64,000 nt of DNA from Rotaria sp. Silwood1 (GCA_905250075.1 CAJNOP010000716.1:42359-106358), one strand, 5' to 3'; positions 35,441 through 47,116 are shown, counted from the stretch's first letter. Translations and numbers: made by a program. Notes: generated from the sequence alone by a model not told the origin.

Positions 35441-37762
35441 ATTCATGTTTCAAATAAGTGACGGATAAGATAGACTGATGAATAAATTTAAAATAGTACG
35501 ACTAACACAGGAATTGATGAAAAGGCAAAGCACGGACTATCTAACCAGCTTCTAATATTAGGAAAACTACAATCGGAACTACTATGGTAGACAGATGTTC
35601 TTTTCAAGTAGCATTAATAAATTTAACTTCATTTCGATCAACTTCTAAAATATCAAAGTACGGAGATATGATATAACTAGAAATGTCATCAACGCACTAC
35701 GAAATCTCATAATTATAGTATGTATTAAGTCGGTCGCGAAATTGATTAAGCCACAACTATGCATCAGAGTGCTATCTGCTTTTTCCTGTAGTGACGATAT
35801 TTCTTTTAAAGCTCATTCATATTTCGATGACTTAAGATTCCCTTTTCATCGAGTAGAAAACTAAACTGTTTCAAACGTCTCATATGTCACACGTATTCGT
35901 GATGAACATTCTAAATGAAACATTTCAAGTGAGGAATATTTAATGGACCCTGCTATGTTTATCGTATGCGAGCGACTCTGCTAGTTGGATTGTCATAAGT
36001 ATCGTACATGTTATGTCTAAGTCAACACTAACCTAGTCAATATTGAAGTATTTTTCACAGAAACTCACTATTAATAGCAATGCAGTAAGTGCCCTATTCT
36101 TTCTCTCGTTCTGAGTGATTTCCGCAGAAAAGAACTTATCTAATTCGAATATATCCAGTCTTACACAAAAGAAGTATGTGCCATTACATATAGTGAATTT
36201 AACATTAATTTTAAGTATACGTTAGAAATAAAATGGCCTACTCAGTTAGGCAACTACTCTGTGAACGAAACAGAACACAAATGAATTCCAAATGAAAAGA
36301 ACAGACGAATAATCGGACGAGAGAGTGGTAAAAGAATGACCTCTTTTTTCCTTTTTCTGTGAACTGGACGGACGGAAAGAAAAGACAGGATGGAAAAAAT
36401 TCCTTGCAAATGCGGACTGATGATAACTTTGTTTCTATGTGACGATGATAACTAGATGAAATGTACAATAGTCAAGTTTTGAAACTTTTATTGAAACAGC
36501 TAAACTCTATGTCATTTTTTAATTATAACCTATATGAGAACAGGATAACTTGTTTATCTTGGTTAAACATGATTGTTGCCCATACGTACTTGCACTTTTA
36601 AAAGAGAAATAGAGAAGATTATGATTATCATATAATCTAAGAAGGAAGGAATCGTTTATGTTGTTAGTATGATATACTAACATGTAATAACATTAATGAT
36701 GATTTCCCCCTTCCATTTAGTTTCTGAGCGTTAACAATATTTGTCTGCACTTATTATAATTCACAAAATACAACTGAGCTAGAATTAATCTTCTTAAATG
36801 TGCAGTAAAATAAACCAATATTGGTTAAGATGATGTTATAATATTCATTGAACAAATCACTATAACGTTAATTGTCTACACGCTGATTGTTAAAGATATT
36901 CAGCATGAGATGTGCTGCACGCCTATTTCTGTTAAGCAAATCAGTTTATGGCAGTTACTCTGCGGCAAATCAAAGATAAGCCTTGTTACATTCTCATCAG
37001 ATATTAACACCGAACAATATTTGTCTTAACGGTTTTCAATTGACAGTGGAATATTGCTGAGTAGATACACTGGCAATACATCAATATAGAATATGTAAAC
37101 TCACTACGCGAAGTATTTTCAGTAAGATCGTTATACTGCTATCAATTTTGACTTTGACTTAATGACAATAAAAAAATTTTCTTGATTTAAAATTTCTGTT
37201 TGCTAATAATAAATATCGGACCTGATTCTTTGCTGTTTATTAGGAAAAGATACATGTTCTAACCATTAGTTGCGTGTTACTTATAAACAACGAATTGTAA
37301 AACTTATTACTTACTAGAAAGTAACCAGACTGATTACTCACTATGTTGTGTTACATGATTTAGATACATTCAAACAGGTATAACTATTACAGAATAGTTA
37401 AATTAAAAATTTACTACTCATTAGTAACAGATTAGTAGCGCAGACTATCACCTACTAACAACTAGTTAGTAACGATGCACATGATTTACTGACAGCATAA
37501 TAATAAAATTTTTGTAGTTTTGATTGTTTTTTTGGTAATCGAAGCAAAACGGAAAAATACTGTTAAAACGTTTTTTTTTCGAAAAAAAACACGAAATTGG
37601 GGCGTTTTTAATGGTTTTGTCAAATTTAGTTGAAAATAAACTGTAAAAACGATTTAAAAGTGAAAAAATCAGTAGTAAACGCGTTTAAACCAGTTAAAAC
37701 GGTGTAAACGCTTTTTTAACGCGTTTAAACGCCTTTCTGGCCGTTTATTGTCTGCCTGGGTA

Positions 37763-38100
37763 TACCCTTACATCAAGAGCGTTACAATGTAGCGTATCAT
37801 GCGCTTTAGAGAATCTTGAAACGAACGAAAAAATTACATCAATCAATAGTCGAAATGGTTTTACGTTCTCACAACTAAAGTAAAATAGTTAAAAGTATTG
37901 AATCTACCGAACAGATTACGCGAATACAAAAAGTGCAATTCATGTCCCTATCCATAATATCACAATGATCGGAACATATGTTAGCCACGGAAAAAACCAA
38001 ATCCATGAAATACATAAAAAATATAACCGATGAAATATATGATATTGATAAAATTTGAACACTATAGATTAGATCAAATAAAATAACCGATGGGATCAGC
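37763..38100. other. Intergenic with weak tandem ATGAAATA-like units
   Basis: From about 38020, and again on the far side of the MITE up to 38500, a degenerate unit (CGATGAAATATATGATATTG-like) recurs. The MITE at 38101-38335 seems to sit inside this short repeat array. No gene. Confidence 0.4.
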
Positions 38101-38335
38101 AGTGTCACATATCCAAGATTTTGGAGATGCCACCACGTCTTCCGCGGGAGATGCCGCATCTCGCGCGAGAGATGCGGGTGTGGGTGTGGGGGATGCGCAT
38201 CTCTAAAGGAGATCTTACATCTCCAGTGGTGAATGACCATATCTCTCGAGTGTGGGTGTCGCGTCTACCGCTGGAGACGCGGCATCTCCCACGGGAGATG
38301 TGGTGGCATCTCCAAAATCTTGGATATGTGACACT
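38101..38335. mobile_element. 235-bp palindromic MITE with 36-bp perfect TIRs
   Basis: AGTGTCACATATCCAAGATT and 16 further bases (38101-38136) are perfectly inverted at 38300-38335. Inside lie further short hairpins based on GGAGATG/CATCTCC (for example GAGATGCGCATCTC-type pairings) and a GGGTGTGGGTGTGGGG telomere-like tract near 38175-38190. It is GC-rich in an AT-rich setting and has no coding potential. Confidence 0.85.
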
Positions 38336-40061
38336 ACTCGATGGAATATATGACATTGATGAAAAAGGAAAAGTTTGTGAAGTAGATGAAATAATACTAG
38401 CAATGAAATACAACAAATCTACGGAATAGATAAAATAACACTGTCGATCCGATAGACTATACTGACGGAACAAAAGAAATTCATGAAACGGATAAGAATA
38501 GAAAGTAATGGGTGTGGGTGTGGTATAATAAGATAACACTCGCACCAACATCCCACACCAGTCTCCACATCCATCTCTGTCAAAATCAGCAATTTTAATT
38601 ATCATCTCGAATTATAAGTCTTTTTTTCATAAAAAGACTAAATTTTTCAATATATTTAGAGCAAGATTATTCTGTTTTTCAAACAAAAATACTTTCATTT
38701 CCGATATCAGAATGATATCTTGTGCATATCACTAGAACGAGTACAGTGAGCTCGATCCATGAGTATGATTTTTAAATGAAGAAAGATAATTTTCAGAATG
38801 TAAATTATTTCAAAAAACAACAGCTCTCTTAAGTATTTTTAATACAATATTACCGATAGAAAATTGGTGTGAGAATTTTTTTGACAATAAATCTTCAAGT
38901 ATACCATTAGACAGTCCATCAAAAGCTGCACGAAACCAGATATCCAGGTAATACCCTATTGTCTTTATGAAAAGTTAAGTTCTAGGTAAATATTTTGTAG
39001 AGAACATGATCAAGAAAAAAAATTGGACCAACTGATATATTCATGCATGAACACTATGTCTTTTCTGTCATCAAATGTTATGAAAATTCTTTGATTCCAT
39101 TGGCTCAAACGGTAAATAAAAGAAAAAAAGCAAAGAAGAAAATAAATAAAAATTTAGTTAGCTTCAAAAACACATGGCAGTTGATGCATTATTTTGAAAA
39201 AAAGTCATCATAGAAAACGCTCATTTCTATCCATCTGTCTATTGTGAAAAAAAGTTGCAGAACCACATATATTACTATTTTCATCAGGCTATTCTCGACA
39301 TATCTACATCAATATTATATGAGATGCTTTTTTATCGAGCCGTATATTATTCAACAGAAATGCAAACAGATCAAAACGGACGACGATTTATCGTTTTAGT
39401 ACTATTCTACAATGGCTAAGTAGTTTTATCCTTAGAAAAACCAACTTGTTCTTATGGCCATCTTTATTTTGATTGTTGAATAATCTGCAAGTAACCATTG
39501 GATAAATCGACAAGACTTGATTGAAAACGATGCCAAACTACAAATTCACAAAAAGTCTAGACAAAGAAAAATTGATCAATCAACTCATAATGCATTACAC
39601 TCATGACAATGCAAGATAACAATATAGAAAAGAATTTCGTTTATTATGAAATGAATTATTCAATGAAACTCCAACAGGAGAACTAAGAATACAGACACAG
39701 ATATGTCATGATTAATTTTCCAAAGTTTAAATAATAAACTTCCTATAGCTTCTGAATCACAACATCAGAATGCAGCAACAATAAACAACTATTATATTCT
39801 TCCTAAAAAAAAAAAGCATTTTCAGACATTTTTATCAAGGGGCGATTTAGTAAAGGCCAAAAAACGTCGTGAAAGCTTTGTTTGATGTTTTTTGTTTTCA
39901 AATTAAAATTATTAATTTTAAAACACACTTGTATCCACATCGTTGATTACTGAAAAATAAAAATTGAGACTAGCAGATTGAACTTGTCTTTTCACAGTTA
40001 AGAAATAGATCGGTCTGTTTTCAACTATTACATCTTCATCATAAATAAACTTTGATTTTAT
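38336..40061. other. Intergenic; telomere-like block 2 near 38510-38578
   Basis: GGGTGTGGGTGTGG at 38511-38524 is followed by ACATCCCACACC and CTCCACATCCATC (to about 38574), a degenerate G-arm/C-arm pair. The remaining 1.5 kb is AT-rich without a supported gene. Overlapping frames at 37875-38605 come from the MITE and the GT-rich tract. Confidence 0.5.
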
Positions 40062-41956
40062 TCAGTTTTGAAATTTGTCAAATGGAAAAGCATTTATCAA
40101 TTTTGTCAAGTTGAGTTTAGGTGGATTTTCTCCTCCCATTGCAATAGCTTTATCAATAGTTGTTGCATATCGAAGAGTTCTATTCGTACCTTCATAATAA
40201 TCATGAAATTTGAATAAATCAAGAAGAGGTGATTTTAATAATCTAGCAGGTACTCCAAAAGCTTCTGATAAAATAATTCCATGTAATGATGTTGATATAA
40301 CTAATTCACTTTGAACAATTAAATTCAACAATTCATTCCATGGTAAAAATGCATGAACTGTTACTATTTGATTTATTCCAGAGGTGATAGACTTTTTATA
40401 AACATCTATATAATGTAGTATAAGAAGTCTTCGAATTATTGGTTTTGTAGATTTCTTAAATGACGTTAAATAATAAGGTAACAACAATGCTGGATCACCA
40501 TAAATTTCTGGTATAGTTAAATTATACTTTGACATAAGAATACTTCTTGTTCGTGGACCACGTACAGCCCTTATATCAATTGTAAGATTTGATATCGATT
40601 TCCAACGAGAAATAAAAGATGAAGCACTTATAAGACCAGAACCCCATATAACATCATGTGAACATGCAAATCCAATTATACTCCCAATAGCTAATAATTT
40701 TGGCTTCTCACAGAATGATTTTTCGTTAACACTTGTAATAACTGTAAGATTATAGTTAAGAATTGATTGTACAAGAATATGAGATAATTTATCACCGAAA
40801 TTATCATTCATACTACTAGGCTTATAATAAAATAATGGAAAATCTTTAGTTACTTTAATATTATCAATACGTAATGAATTTCTATGATTTGAATAAGATA
40901 ATGAAGGAACTATCACTATTGTATCATATATGATAATAGTACTTACAATAATAATAATAATAATAATAAGATATAATTTCATACGTGCCATAAATAATAC
41001 AAATATTGAACTAGTTTTGTAAAATAGAATACCAATAACTATAATTAAATTACCTATAATCATCATTAAACTTATATAAGAACGAAAATAAATAGTTGAT
41101 GCTAAAATTAATATTGGTCGTTTTAACATTGTTATTAAACTATGTGTAACTAATGATACTTGACTACATACTATTATTGATGTTGTATTATAGATAAAAC
41201 TACATAAACCAATTAGTAATAATAGAATTCTATATTTTTGAATTAATAAATAAGAAAAATCACTCATAAGAAGTAATATCAATGATAATAATGTACTTAT
41301 TCCAAATAAAATAATTTGTATATAGATATCTTTACTTTTAATAGTCAAATGTTGAATACAAATATTTCGAATAATCATTGAAAAACTATTCAATATTCCA
41401 AGTAGAATTGTTATACTCAATAAATTACATTGACCACTTTTCCATGTAGCCAATATAGTACCAAATAGCATTAGAAAAATTCCAATCCATTTTTCTGTCT
41501 TATGAATTTTTGAGGATTCAGTTTTATGTTCGTCTTTAATCGGCATAGGTATAAAATATACTAGAATACTTGCTAATAATGGTTCTAGAGCACGTATTGT
41601 ATGAACACAGGGTATATTTGACAATGTCAACATCAAATTCATAATCATTATTCCTATACAATGTGATGATCCACCAAAAATAAAAAATATTTGATTTCTC
41701 TTCGAACTTTTTAGGCTAGCTAAATATGTGACAAATGGTTGATTTGTTGATGAATCATCGTTTATTTGATTTGATAAAATTGTTGTTACATGTATTATAA
41801 TCGTTCCAAAGTAGCAGGACAAATTTTGGATGAATGCTGCTATACATATAATTGAAAAAACATCTCGATTATTCTTGTTGTATGAACTGACTGAATTGAA
41901 ATATTTTTGAAGAAATAAAGCAAATCCAACTGATGATATGTACCATATCAAAATAA
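40062..41956 (-). CDS. Transporter (TPT/DMT type) fused to polysaccharide pyruvyl transferase, 5' partial
   Basis: One open frame of about 630 codons. Residues 1-315 (counting from 41951) carry about nine hydrophobic helices in the pattern of the triose-phosphate/nucleotide-sugar transporter family ('IWYISSVGFALFLQKYFNS', 'IRALEPLLASILVYFIPMP', 'KWIGIFLMLFGTILATWKSG'). Residues about 360-600 match the polysaccharide pyruvyl transferase domain (PF04230): 'NDNFGDKLSHILVQ', 'DVIWGSGLI', 'RAVRGPRTRSIL', 'GDPALLLPYY', 'STSLHGIILSEAFGVPARLL'. Between them an Ile-run helix, encoded by an (ATT)n microsatellite, could be a Golgi signal anchor. A Met at 40991 could start the transferase separately, but no stop intervenes. 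The frame runs into the N gap, so the true start is missing. Pyruvyl transferases of this family are mainly bacterial, suggesting horizontal acquisition. A role in Golgi/ER glycan modification is inference. Confidence 0.75.
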
Positions 41957-42056
41957 NNNNNNNNNNNNNNNNNNNNNNNNNNNNNNNNNNNNNNNNNNNN
42001 NNNNNNNNNNNNNNNNNNNNNNNNNNNNNNNNNNNNNNNNNNNNNNNNNNNNNNNN
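41957..42056. other. Assembly gap (100 N)
   Basis: A run of exactly 100 N, the usual placeholder for a gap of unknown size. It removes the start of the transporter-transferase gene, and sequence order across it depends on scaffolding. Confidence 0.99.
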
Positions 42057-43087
42057 TATAGATGTTAGTAAAAGTTAATGTTTTTTGATTAATTTTGTGA
42101 CTAAAATTAGTGCACTTACGACTCACTTCACATAAGAGCATACTGCATATTTGATTAGTTTTAAGCATGTTACTTAGTTCAGTTATCAACAGACAAAAAC
42201 AATTGAATCTATATGTTTGCTTGGCACAACATCATCTAGAAGATGGTTGTGGTATGTGGGTGTGGCTGGGTGTGGCTGTGGCTGTGGCTGTGCGTGGGTG
42301 TTGGTGTGTATATTAGCCAAAGTAATAGCCACAATCCTATGCACACCCATACTCATATCCACAGCCCACACCCACACCACACCGACACCATTTTCTTGTC
42401 TCTTTATCTCTCTAGAAACCTTCCTCATAAGTGTTGATCGGCACATTGATGGCATCATGCTGACAAGCAGAATGTGGTCTATTCGAGCTTCACGTATTCG
42501 TTGCTGCTTTACTCTCACGATACTATCGATTCTTTATAATCGGTACAAACGTGAAGTCTAAGGCACAGAGACACATGCGTATGACCTTGCCCAGCGGCAG
42601 ATTATTGCTAGAAACGGCAAGAACATCACGGTGTCCACGCGAAGAAATCACACTGCTAAGAGGTACACCTTTCTGGTAGCTGGCGTGCAAAAGAACGGTA
42701 CCACAGCAATATATCATTATACACAATCATCTTCTTACCTTCTGCTATTCGGAAAGAAAGAACTTGATTTTTTCGATAACGGCGGATGCCATGGGTCATC
42801 ACCCAATTACGAGAAATACGAGGGTGGATTGGAGGTGAGGGTGATTAAACACTTCAACTCCTGTCCTTACACCTAGAAATCAGTTTACTTGGAGTGGATG
42901 GGTTCGTTTGAGATGCAAAAAAACCATTCTCAAACTGAAATTTAAAAACTCGGTTTCATCGCATGTTCAGCTATGTTCCAAAAAGCTGTTTGAAAAACTA
43001 GAGAAAAGATATTCATGTGTCACATCACCTCTAATTTAAAAATTACAAAAGATTTCATAAAAGCAAAGGTCCTTATTGTTTTAATAT
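42057..43087. other. Intergenic with telomere-like blocks 3 and 4
   Basis: Block 3 (42233-42394) has a G-rich arm with GGTGTGGCTGTGGCTGTGG-like units, then a C-rich arm ('CCACAGCCCACACCCACACC'). Block 4 (about 42820-42873) is weaker (GAGGGTGGATTGGAGGTGAGGGTG ... TCCTTACACC type). The stretch 42400-42880 is richer in GC than its surroundings, with open frames on both strands but no recognisable protein. The 106-codon frame at 41869-42189 runs through the N gap and is not real. Confidence 0.5.
42233..42394. repeat. Telomere-like inverted block 3
   Basis: The G-rich arm 42241-42312 (TGTGGGTGTGGCTGGGTGTG) and C-rich arm about 42340-42394 (CACAGCCCACACCCACACC) flank a 30-bp centre. Variant units TGTGGC/TGTGGG alternate. 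Confidence 0.8.
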
Positions 43088-45961
43088 TTACTCCAGGAAA
43101 TATTGAGCTTTAAGTTCTTCAACCGATGCACTTGCGTATAGATTTTTCCATTCTATGATGGTATTGTCGTAGTTTTCTCTCGATGCTTTGTATTGAGCAC
43201 CCTTTACTGAAGATAGAGCATCGTCTGAATTAGGTTCTCTCAATAATCGCAATATTTCCATGAAAACGTCGCGCATAGATGTTTTTTGCGACCAAGCTGT
43301 GCTCAATATGTCGTGGCAAATTTTCCCATCATCATTAATATTACAATGATAGATTTTTGTTATAAATCGAATTTCAGGTGGTTGTTGAGGATAGATTTGC
43401 GGAAACTCGATGAATAGCAGCCAACGACCATCTACATATGGCGTACCTATTTCACCATGCATGATCACTTTCCAGAAGAAAATGTTCTCTTTTGAAATAA
43501 ACAGTTCGAAGTTTTTTAATTCAGATTTATTTAAATTATTTATTTCAAGCATAATTCGTCTTAATGATATGTTTGATGCACGTCCATCGCTTATTTTTGC
43601 CTGTTTTGATGCCACAGCTGGCTTGTCTAAGAACTTTGATTGGCGACGTTGAGGATGTGTTATTTTACCACACGTATTTTCATCTCGGTCTTGGATAGAT
43701 ATGGTCGCCTCCAGTTCAAATAAATTTAACATCGAATCCTGATCATGCGGAATATCAGCATAATAATAACCTTTTGTTTTTTCACAAAACTCAACCAAGA
43801 CATCGTTTGGTTTTGAATCAAAGCTAATTGCATCAAAAACAACATTGTTACTCAATAACATTTCTAAGATATCTGATTGTGACGTCTTACTACAATTGTC
43901 AGCACCATCAGTTAAGCAGATTATTAGTTCTTTGCATGTTGGACTCAGCCTTGATTGGGCTTGTTCTCGAAATGATCGAATTTGTCTTATTGCAACATCA
44001 ATAGCATCATATAATGGTGTGTCATAGCCGCATTCAGGTCGATTCTCTAATGCTCGATCAAAATAATTAAAGTCTCTTGTTATTTTGCACTGCACGACTA
44101 TTCTCACATCTAACTGTGCTCTTGTGAATTTTTTTCTCAGTTCAAGAGCATCAGGTGATTCATCATCAGCTCCAAAGTAAATCAAACCAAGAGCATGTGG
44201 TAGCCTATAGGATACTAAGCGGTCGCGCCAAGCACCAAAAGCCATTGTACTTAAATCTAATAAAGTATGTTTTTTGTCTTCCGTACTAGTCATCACATGC
44301 ATTGATCCACTGATATCAAATAGTATGCAAGTGACTTGCTCTATCTTTCTTATATCAGCAGCATTTTCTCTAATGACAACATGCGGTCGATGTGCAAGAT
44401 GGTCAATTGTCTCGGCGTCGGCTTTTATAAAGTATTCAATTTTGTCTGTAGGGTCGAAACAAAGAAAACAATCTTTGTTATTTTTAGCTAAGCCTAGGAC
44501 ATATACAATATGACCATTGTTAAGTAATACGAATTGTGCATGATTGTGTTTGGATAACTTCGATGGATCAGCAAATGTAAATATACTGTAAAGATCATTT
44601 GTAGATAATAGTTGTTTGATGTCTTCCATATCATTGTCCGTCAGGCGTTGTAGGTTATGATTCTGTTGAGAAACATTAGCGATAGACAACAGATCAGTGT
44701 TGGTATTTGGCACCCATAACGTGTAATCAGTTGAGTATACCTCAAAGATTTTCTTCTCGTTTAACGAGCCGTTATTTTCTATAGTTGTTCCGAAATGTTT
44801 CAAAAGCAATAATAATCCGAAAAGATCCGTTTGTCGTTGATAATCATTTTCTGTTAATTGATCATCAGATCGTGCTTCCTCGTATTCCATTAATACAAAG
44901 CGATCAGAAGCACCAGTTACTTTTTTATTGTTAATTAATCTCACGGGATTAATCAAATACTTGGTAGATGTTGATTCCTGTGTAGTGGTTGTTTGAACTG
45001 ATGTGCTTAAACGACTGATGAACTCAGCAATTTCGTAACAAGCATTTTCTATTGAAGTGTGATCTCCATTACGGAATATCCAACAGAACACATACGGTGT
45101 GTAAGCGAATAGCTCCGAATCAGGAACACGCTCAGGTAACAGTTTACGAAACATATGAAAGAATGCTTCACTCAGCAGCAGTTTCTCAAAGTTAAATAAG
45201 GCACCTTCAAGAGCATGTTTAAATGCTAGACAAGCTGGTGGAAATAGGTATCGGCGAAGGACTATTAAGAATTGTGGCATGTAAACATTATGAACACTGT
45301 CAAAATCCATATTTTTCTCGGTTAAAAATACTCTTGTTAATGCAAACATGGTATTCAAATAGATTAACATAGATTCGTCGCTTTGTAGAGCAGATTTAGG
45401 TTGCCATAATTCACTTTTTGTAAATATGCATTTTAAATTCTTTGTGTAATCATATATACGCGGTTCGAATTTCCGTTCACATTCGAACAAGTAGAAATGT
45501 GGAATGATTTCATCATTGATGGTAGTTAAACGCAAGAAATCGATGAGAGGTTCTGCTAGAAGTTGTTTGGTTTTAAATACATGCATACGATGATTAAATA
45601 GGAGTGGATAAGTTGTTGTGAACTCGATTTTTGCATGAATAGCATCATATAGATGTTTTAAAGTAGCATCATTGTTGAAACGAAGTTCACACACATCTCC
45701 TGATATTGTTTGAAATTTTGTGGTAAAACTGTTATTTTCAGTTTCTACCTTCAACGTTAATTCAGAAGACTCGAGGATACCGAGTCCCTCCAATGTGTCT
45801 GACGTGCTAAGTTCTTCACCTTTCTCGAATAAGATTAATGTTGCGTCTGCATTTATCTTAAACTCATTGCGCAAAATATCTAAAAATTCTTTGATCGTTG
45901 TCGTCGGATATGAAAAGCGCTTCGCCTTTTCATTAAATTTAACTTTTATGGTTTTTGACAT
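43088..45961 (-). CDS. UBL-UBL-VWA-E2 multidomain protein
   Basis: 957 residues, single exon, ATG at 45961. Residues about 4-72 and 80-155 look like two ubiquitin-like beta-grasp domains ('ATLILFEKGEELSTSDTLEG'; 'CELRFNNDATLKHLYDAI'). Residues about 160-520 are an unassigned helical region. Residues about 535-720 form a von Willebrand A domain with the MIDAS motif 'DISGSM', a following 'YDTPLYDAI' and 'CLTDGADNCS'. Residues about 795-945 are a ubiquitin-conjugating (E2/UBC) fold with 'FPQIYPQQPPEIRFITKIYH', the HPN motif changed to H-C-N, the active-site Cys882 in 'GKICHDIL', and the usual downstream Trp. With the catalytic Cys kept, E2 activity is plausible. The VWA could bind metal and a partner. 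No single known family with this order comes to mind. Flanks hold telomere-like tracts and no operon-like neighbour. Confidence 0.82.
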   Translation of the reverse strand: MSKTIKVKFNEKAKRFSYPTTTIKEFLDILRNEFKINADATLILFEKGEELSTSDTLEGLGILESSELTLKVETENNSFTTKFQTISGDVCELRFNNDATLKHLYDAIHAKIEFTTTYPLLFNHRMHVFKTKQLLAEPLIDFLRLTTINDEIIPHFYLFECERKFEPRIYDYTKNLKCIFTKSELWQPKSALQSDESMLIYLNTMFALTRVFLTEKNMDFDSVHNVYMPQFLIVLRRYLFPPACLAFKHALEGALFNFEKLLLSEAFFHMFRKLLPERVPDSELFAYTPYVFCWIFRNGDHTSIENACYEIAEFISRLSTSVQTTTTQESTSTKYLINPVRLINNKKVTGASDRFVLMEYEEARSDDQLTENDYQRQTDLFGLLLLLKHFGTTIENNGSLNEKKIFEVYSTDYTLWVPNTNTDLLSIANVSQQNHNLQRLTDNDMEDIKQLLSTNDLYSIFTFADPSKLSKHNHAQFVLLNNGHIVYVLGLAKNNKDCFLCFDPTDKIEYFIKADAETIDHLAHRPHVVIRENAADIRKIEQVTCILFDISGSMHVMTSTEDKKHTLLDLSTMAFGAWRDRLVSYRLPHALGLIYFGADDESPDALELRKKFTRAQLDVRIVVQCKITRDFNYFDRALENRPECGYDTPLYDAIDVAIRQIRSFREQAQSRLSPTCKELIICLTDGADNCSKTSQSDILEMLLSNNVVFDAISFDSKPNDVLVEFCEKTKGYYYADIPHDQDSMLNLFELEATISIQDRDENTCGKITHPQRRQSKFLDKPAVASKQAKISDGRASNISLRRIMLEINNLNKSELKNFELFISKENIFFWKVIMHGEIGTPYVDGRWLLFIEFPQIYPQQPPEIRFITKIYHCNINDDGKICHDILSTAWSQKTSMRDVFMEILRLLREPNSDDALSSVKGAQYKASRENYDNTIIEWKNLYASASVEELKAQYFLE

Positions 45962-47116
45962 AATAGCATGTAAAGAACCGATATGTTGTGAATTTCACTG
46001 GAATTCTTCAAACGAAAGATGTGGAATATTGTGAAATTTATCGATTGGAAAGAATATTTTTCAATCTATAAAATCCAGAAAAGGTTTTTTCCTTTGTTAA
46101 TTTTTTCTCTAAAAACATTACGTGGCTGCAAACGTCTGCGAATAATGATATTGAACGAGTGGGCAAAAGATGCTCTCTGACACAGATGCATGTGACTCTA
46201 ATAAACTGGGTAGTCTTTAATATTCTATGGTAGATTATGAGCGTCTGTGGGTGTTCGTTTCCCAACGCTTTGAAAAGTTGGGTGTTTGCGGCGTTTGGAT
46301 GAATTACAAGTACTCCATATACGAACTTGTCTCAGTAAAATCATGATATTTTGGGAGTAGCTGGAATGCCAAATAGTTTCCGCAGTAGTGCTGCAAATTT
46401 CACCTTAGCTGTATTTTTCCTTTCGCATACTGCCATGCTCCTACAACAAAACTCATTTAGCATCAAAGCGTCGATGCGAAGTCGCATAAGTGCTTGTTAA
46501 GGCACATTCTCCATAAAGTTTTGCAACACTTCATTTTCAGAGAGTTGAATTTTGTTCATGCATATAGCTTTATGAAAATTCAATTGTGATCGAGTTGAAC
46601 TTCTGTCGTTATTCAAGGTGCATTATTTGTTGTTTCCAGAGAGACGATAATTCATGTCATGAAATTAGTCTTTACACCCTCATAAGAACAACCGGATATT
46701 TATCATTTACGCAGTCACCACAAACATCCAACTTCTCAAAGAGTTGAGAAACCAGCTTCACAAAAATCTACATCTTACAAGGGAAGGTCCCTAGGTGTGT
46801 CCCGCCGATATTAATGAAACCATGTGGGTTTGTTAAGTCAAGTATATCTATCTCAAGTACGAAACAATTAGCGGCTACCGCTGAGCAGGTAAACAATTAT
46901 AACCGAAACATTTTCCGAAAAATTGCCACATATGCTTTTCTATACAATTTTTTTGTCTTAAGGATTTCTTTTTCTTTTTTCAGTCATGATAACTAAAGGC
47001 GAGTTGCGTACCATTTTAAGAAGAACAAGTAGCTCTAAAAAATAGTTTGTCTCATTTATTGTACTGCGAATGACAAAAGAGAAAAGGTCCTGCGACTATT
47101 TATAGTCATATCCAGA
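45962..47116. other. Intergenic, no gene supported
   Basis: Promoter side of the UBL-VWA-E2 gene and about 1 kb of unique sequence. The small frames at 46038-46265 and 46814-46996 show no domain. Confidence 0.5.

Larger units (their letters stand above)
34668..37760. mobile_element. 3.1-kb foldback-type DNA element, TA-flanked
   Basis: The left terminus CCCGGGCAGACAACAAAACG matches the complement of the right terminus (CCCAGGCAGACAATAAACGG). TIR similarity continues through a GGCGTTTAAACG motif. TA dinucleotides flank both ends (34666-34667, 37761-37762). Both subterminal zones are dense in GTTTAAAC / AACGCGTT motifs. There is no transposase; the 76-codon frame at 36238-36468 has no domain. 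Two nested palindromes (34723-34877 and 34942-35440) sit inside. The TA flank would suit the Tc1/mariner superfamily or a foldback element mobilised in trans. Confidence 0.7.

Noticed and set aside
38105-38605. 166-, 121- and 102-codon overlapping frames on both strands
   Set aside because: Products of the GC-rich palindromic MITE and flanking repeats.
41869-42189. 106-codon frame reading through the N gap
   Set aside because: Contains undefined residues and is out of frame with the clear transporter ORF.
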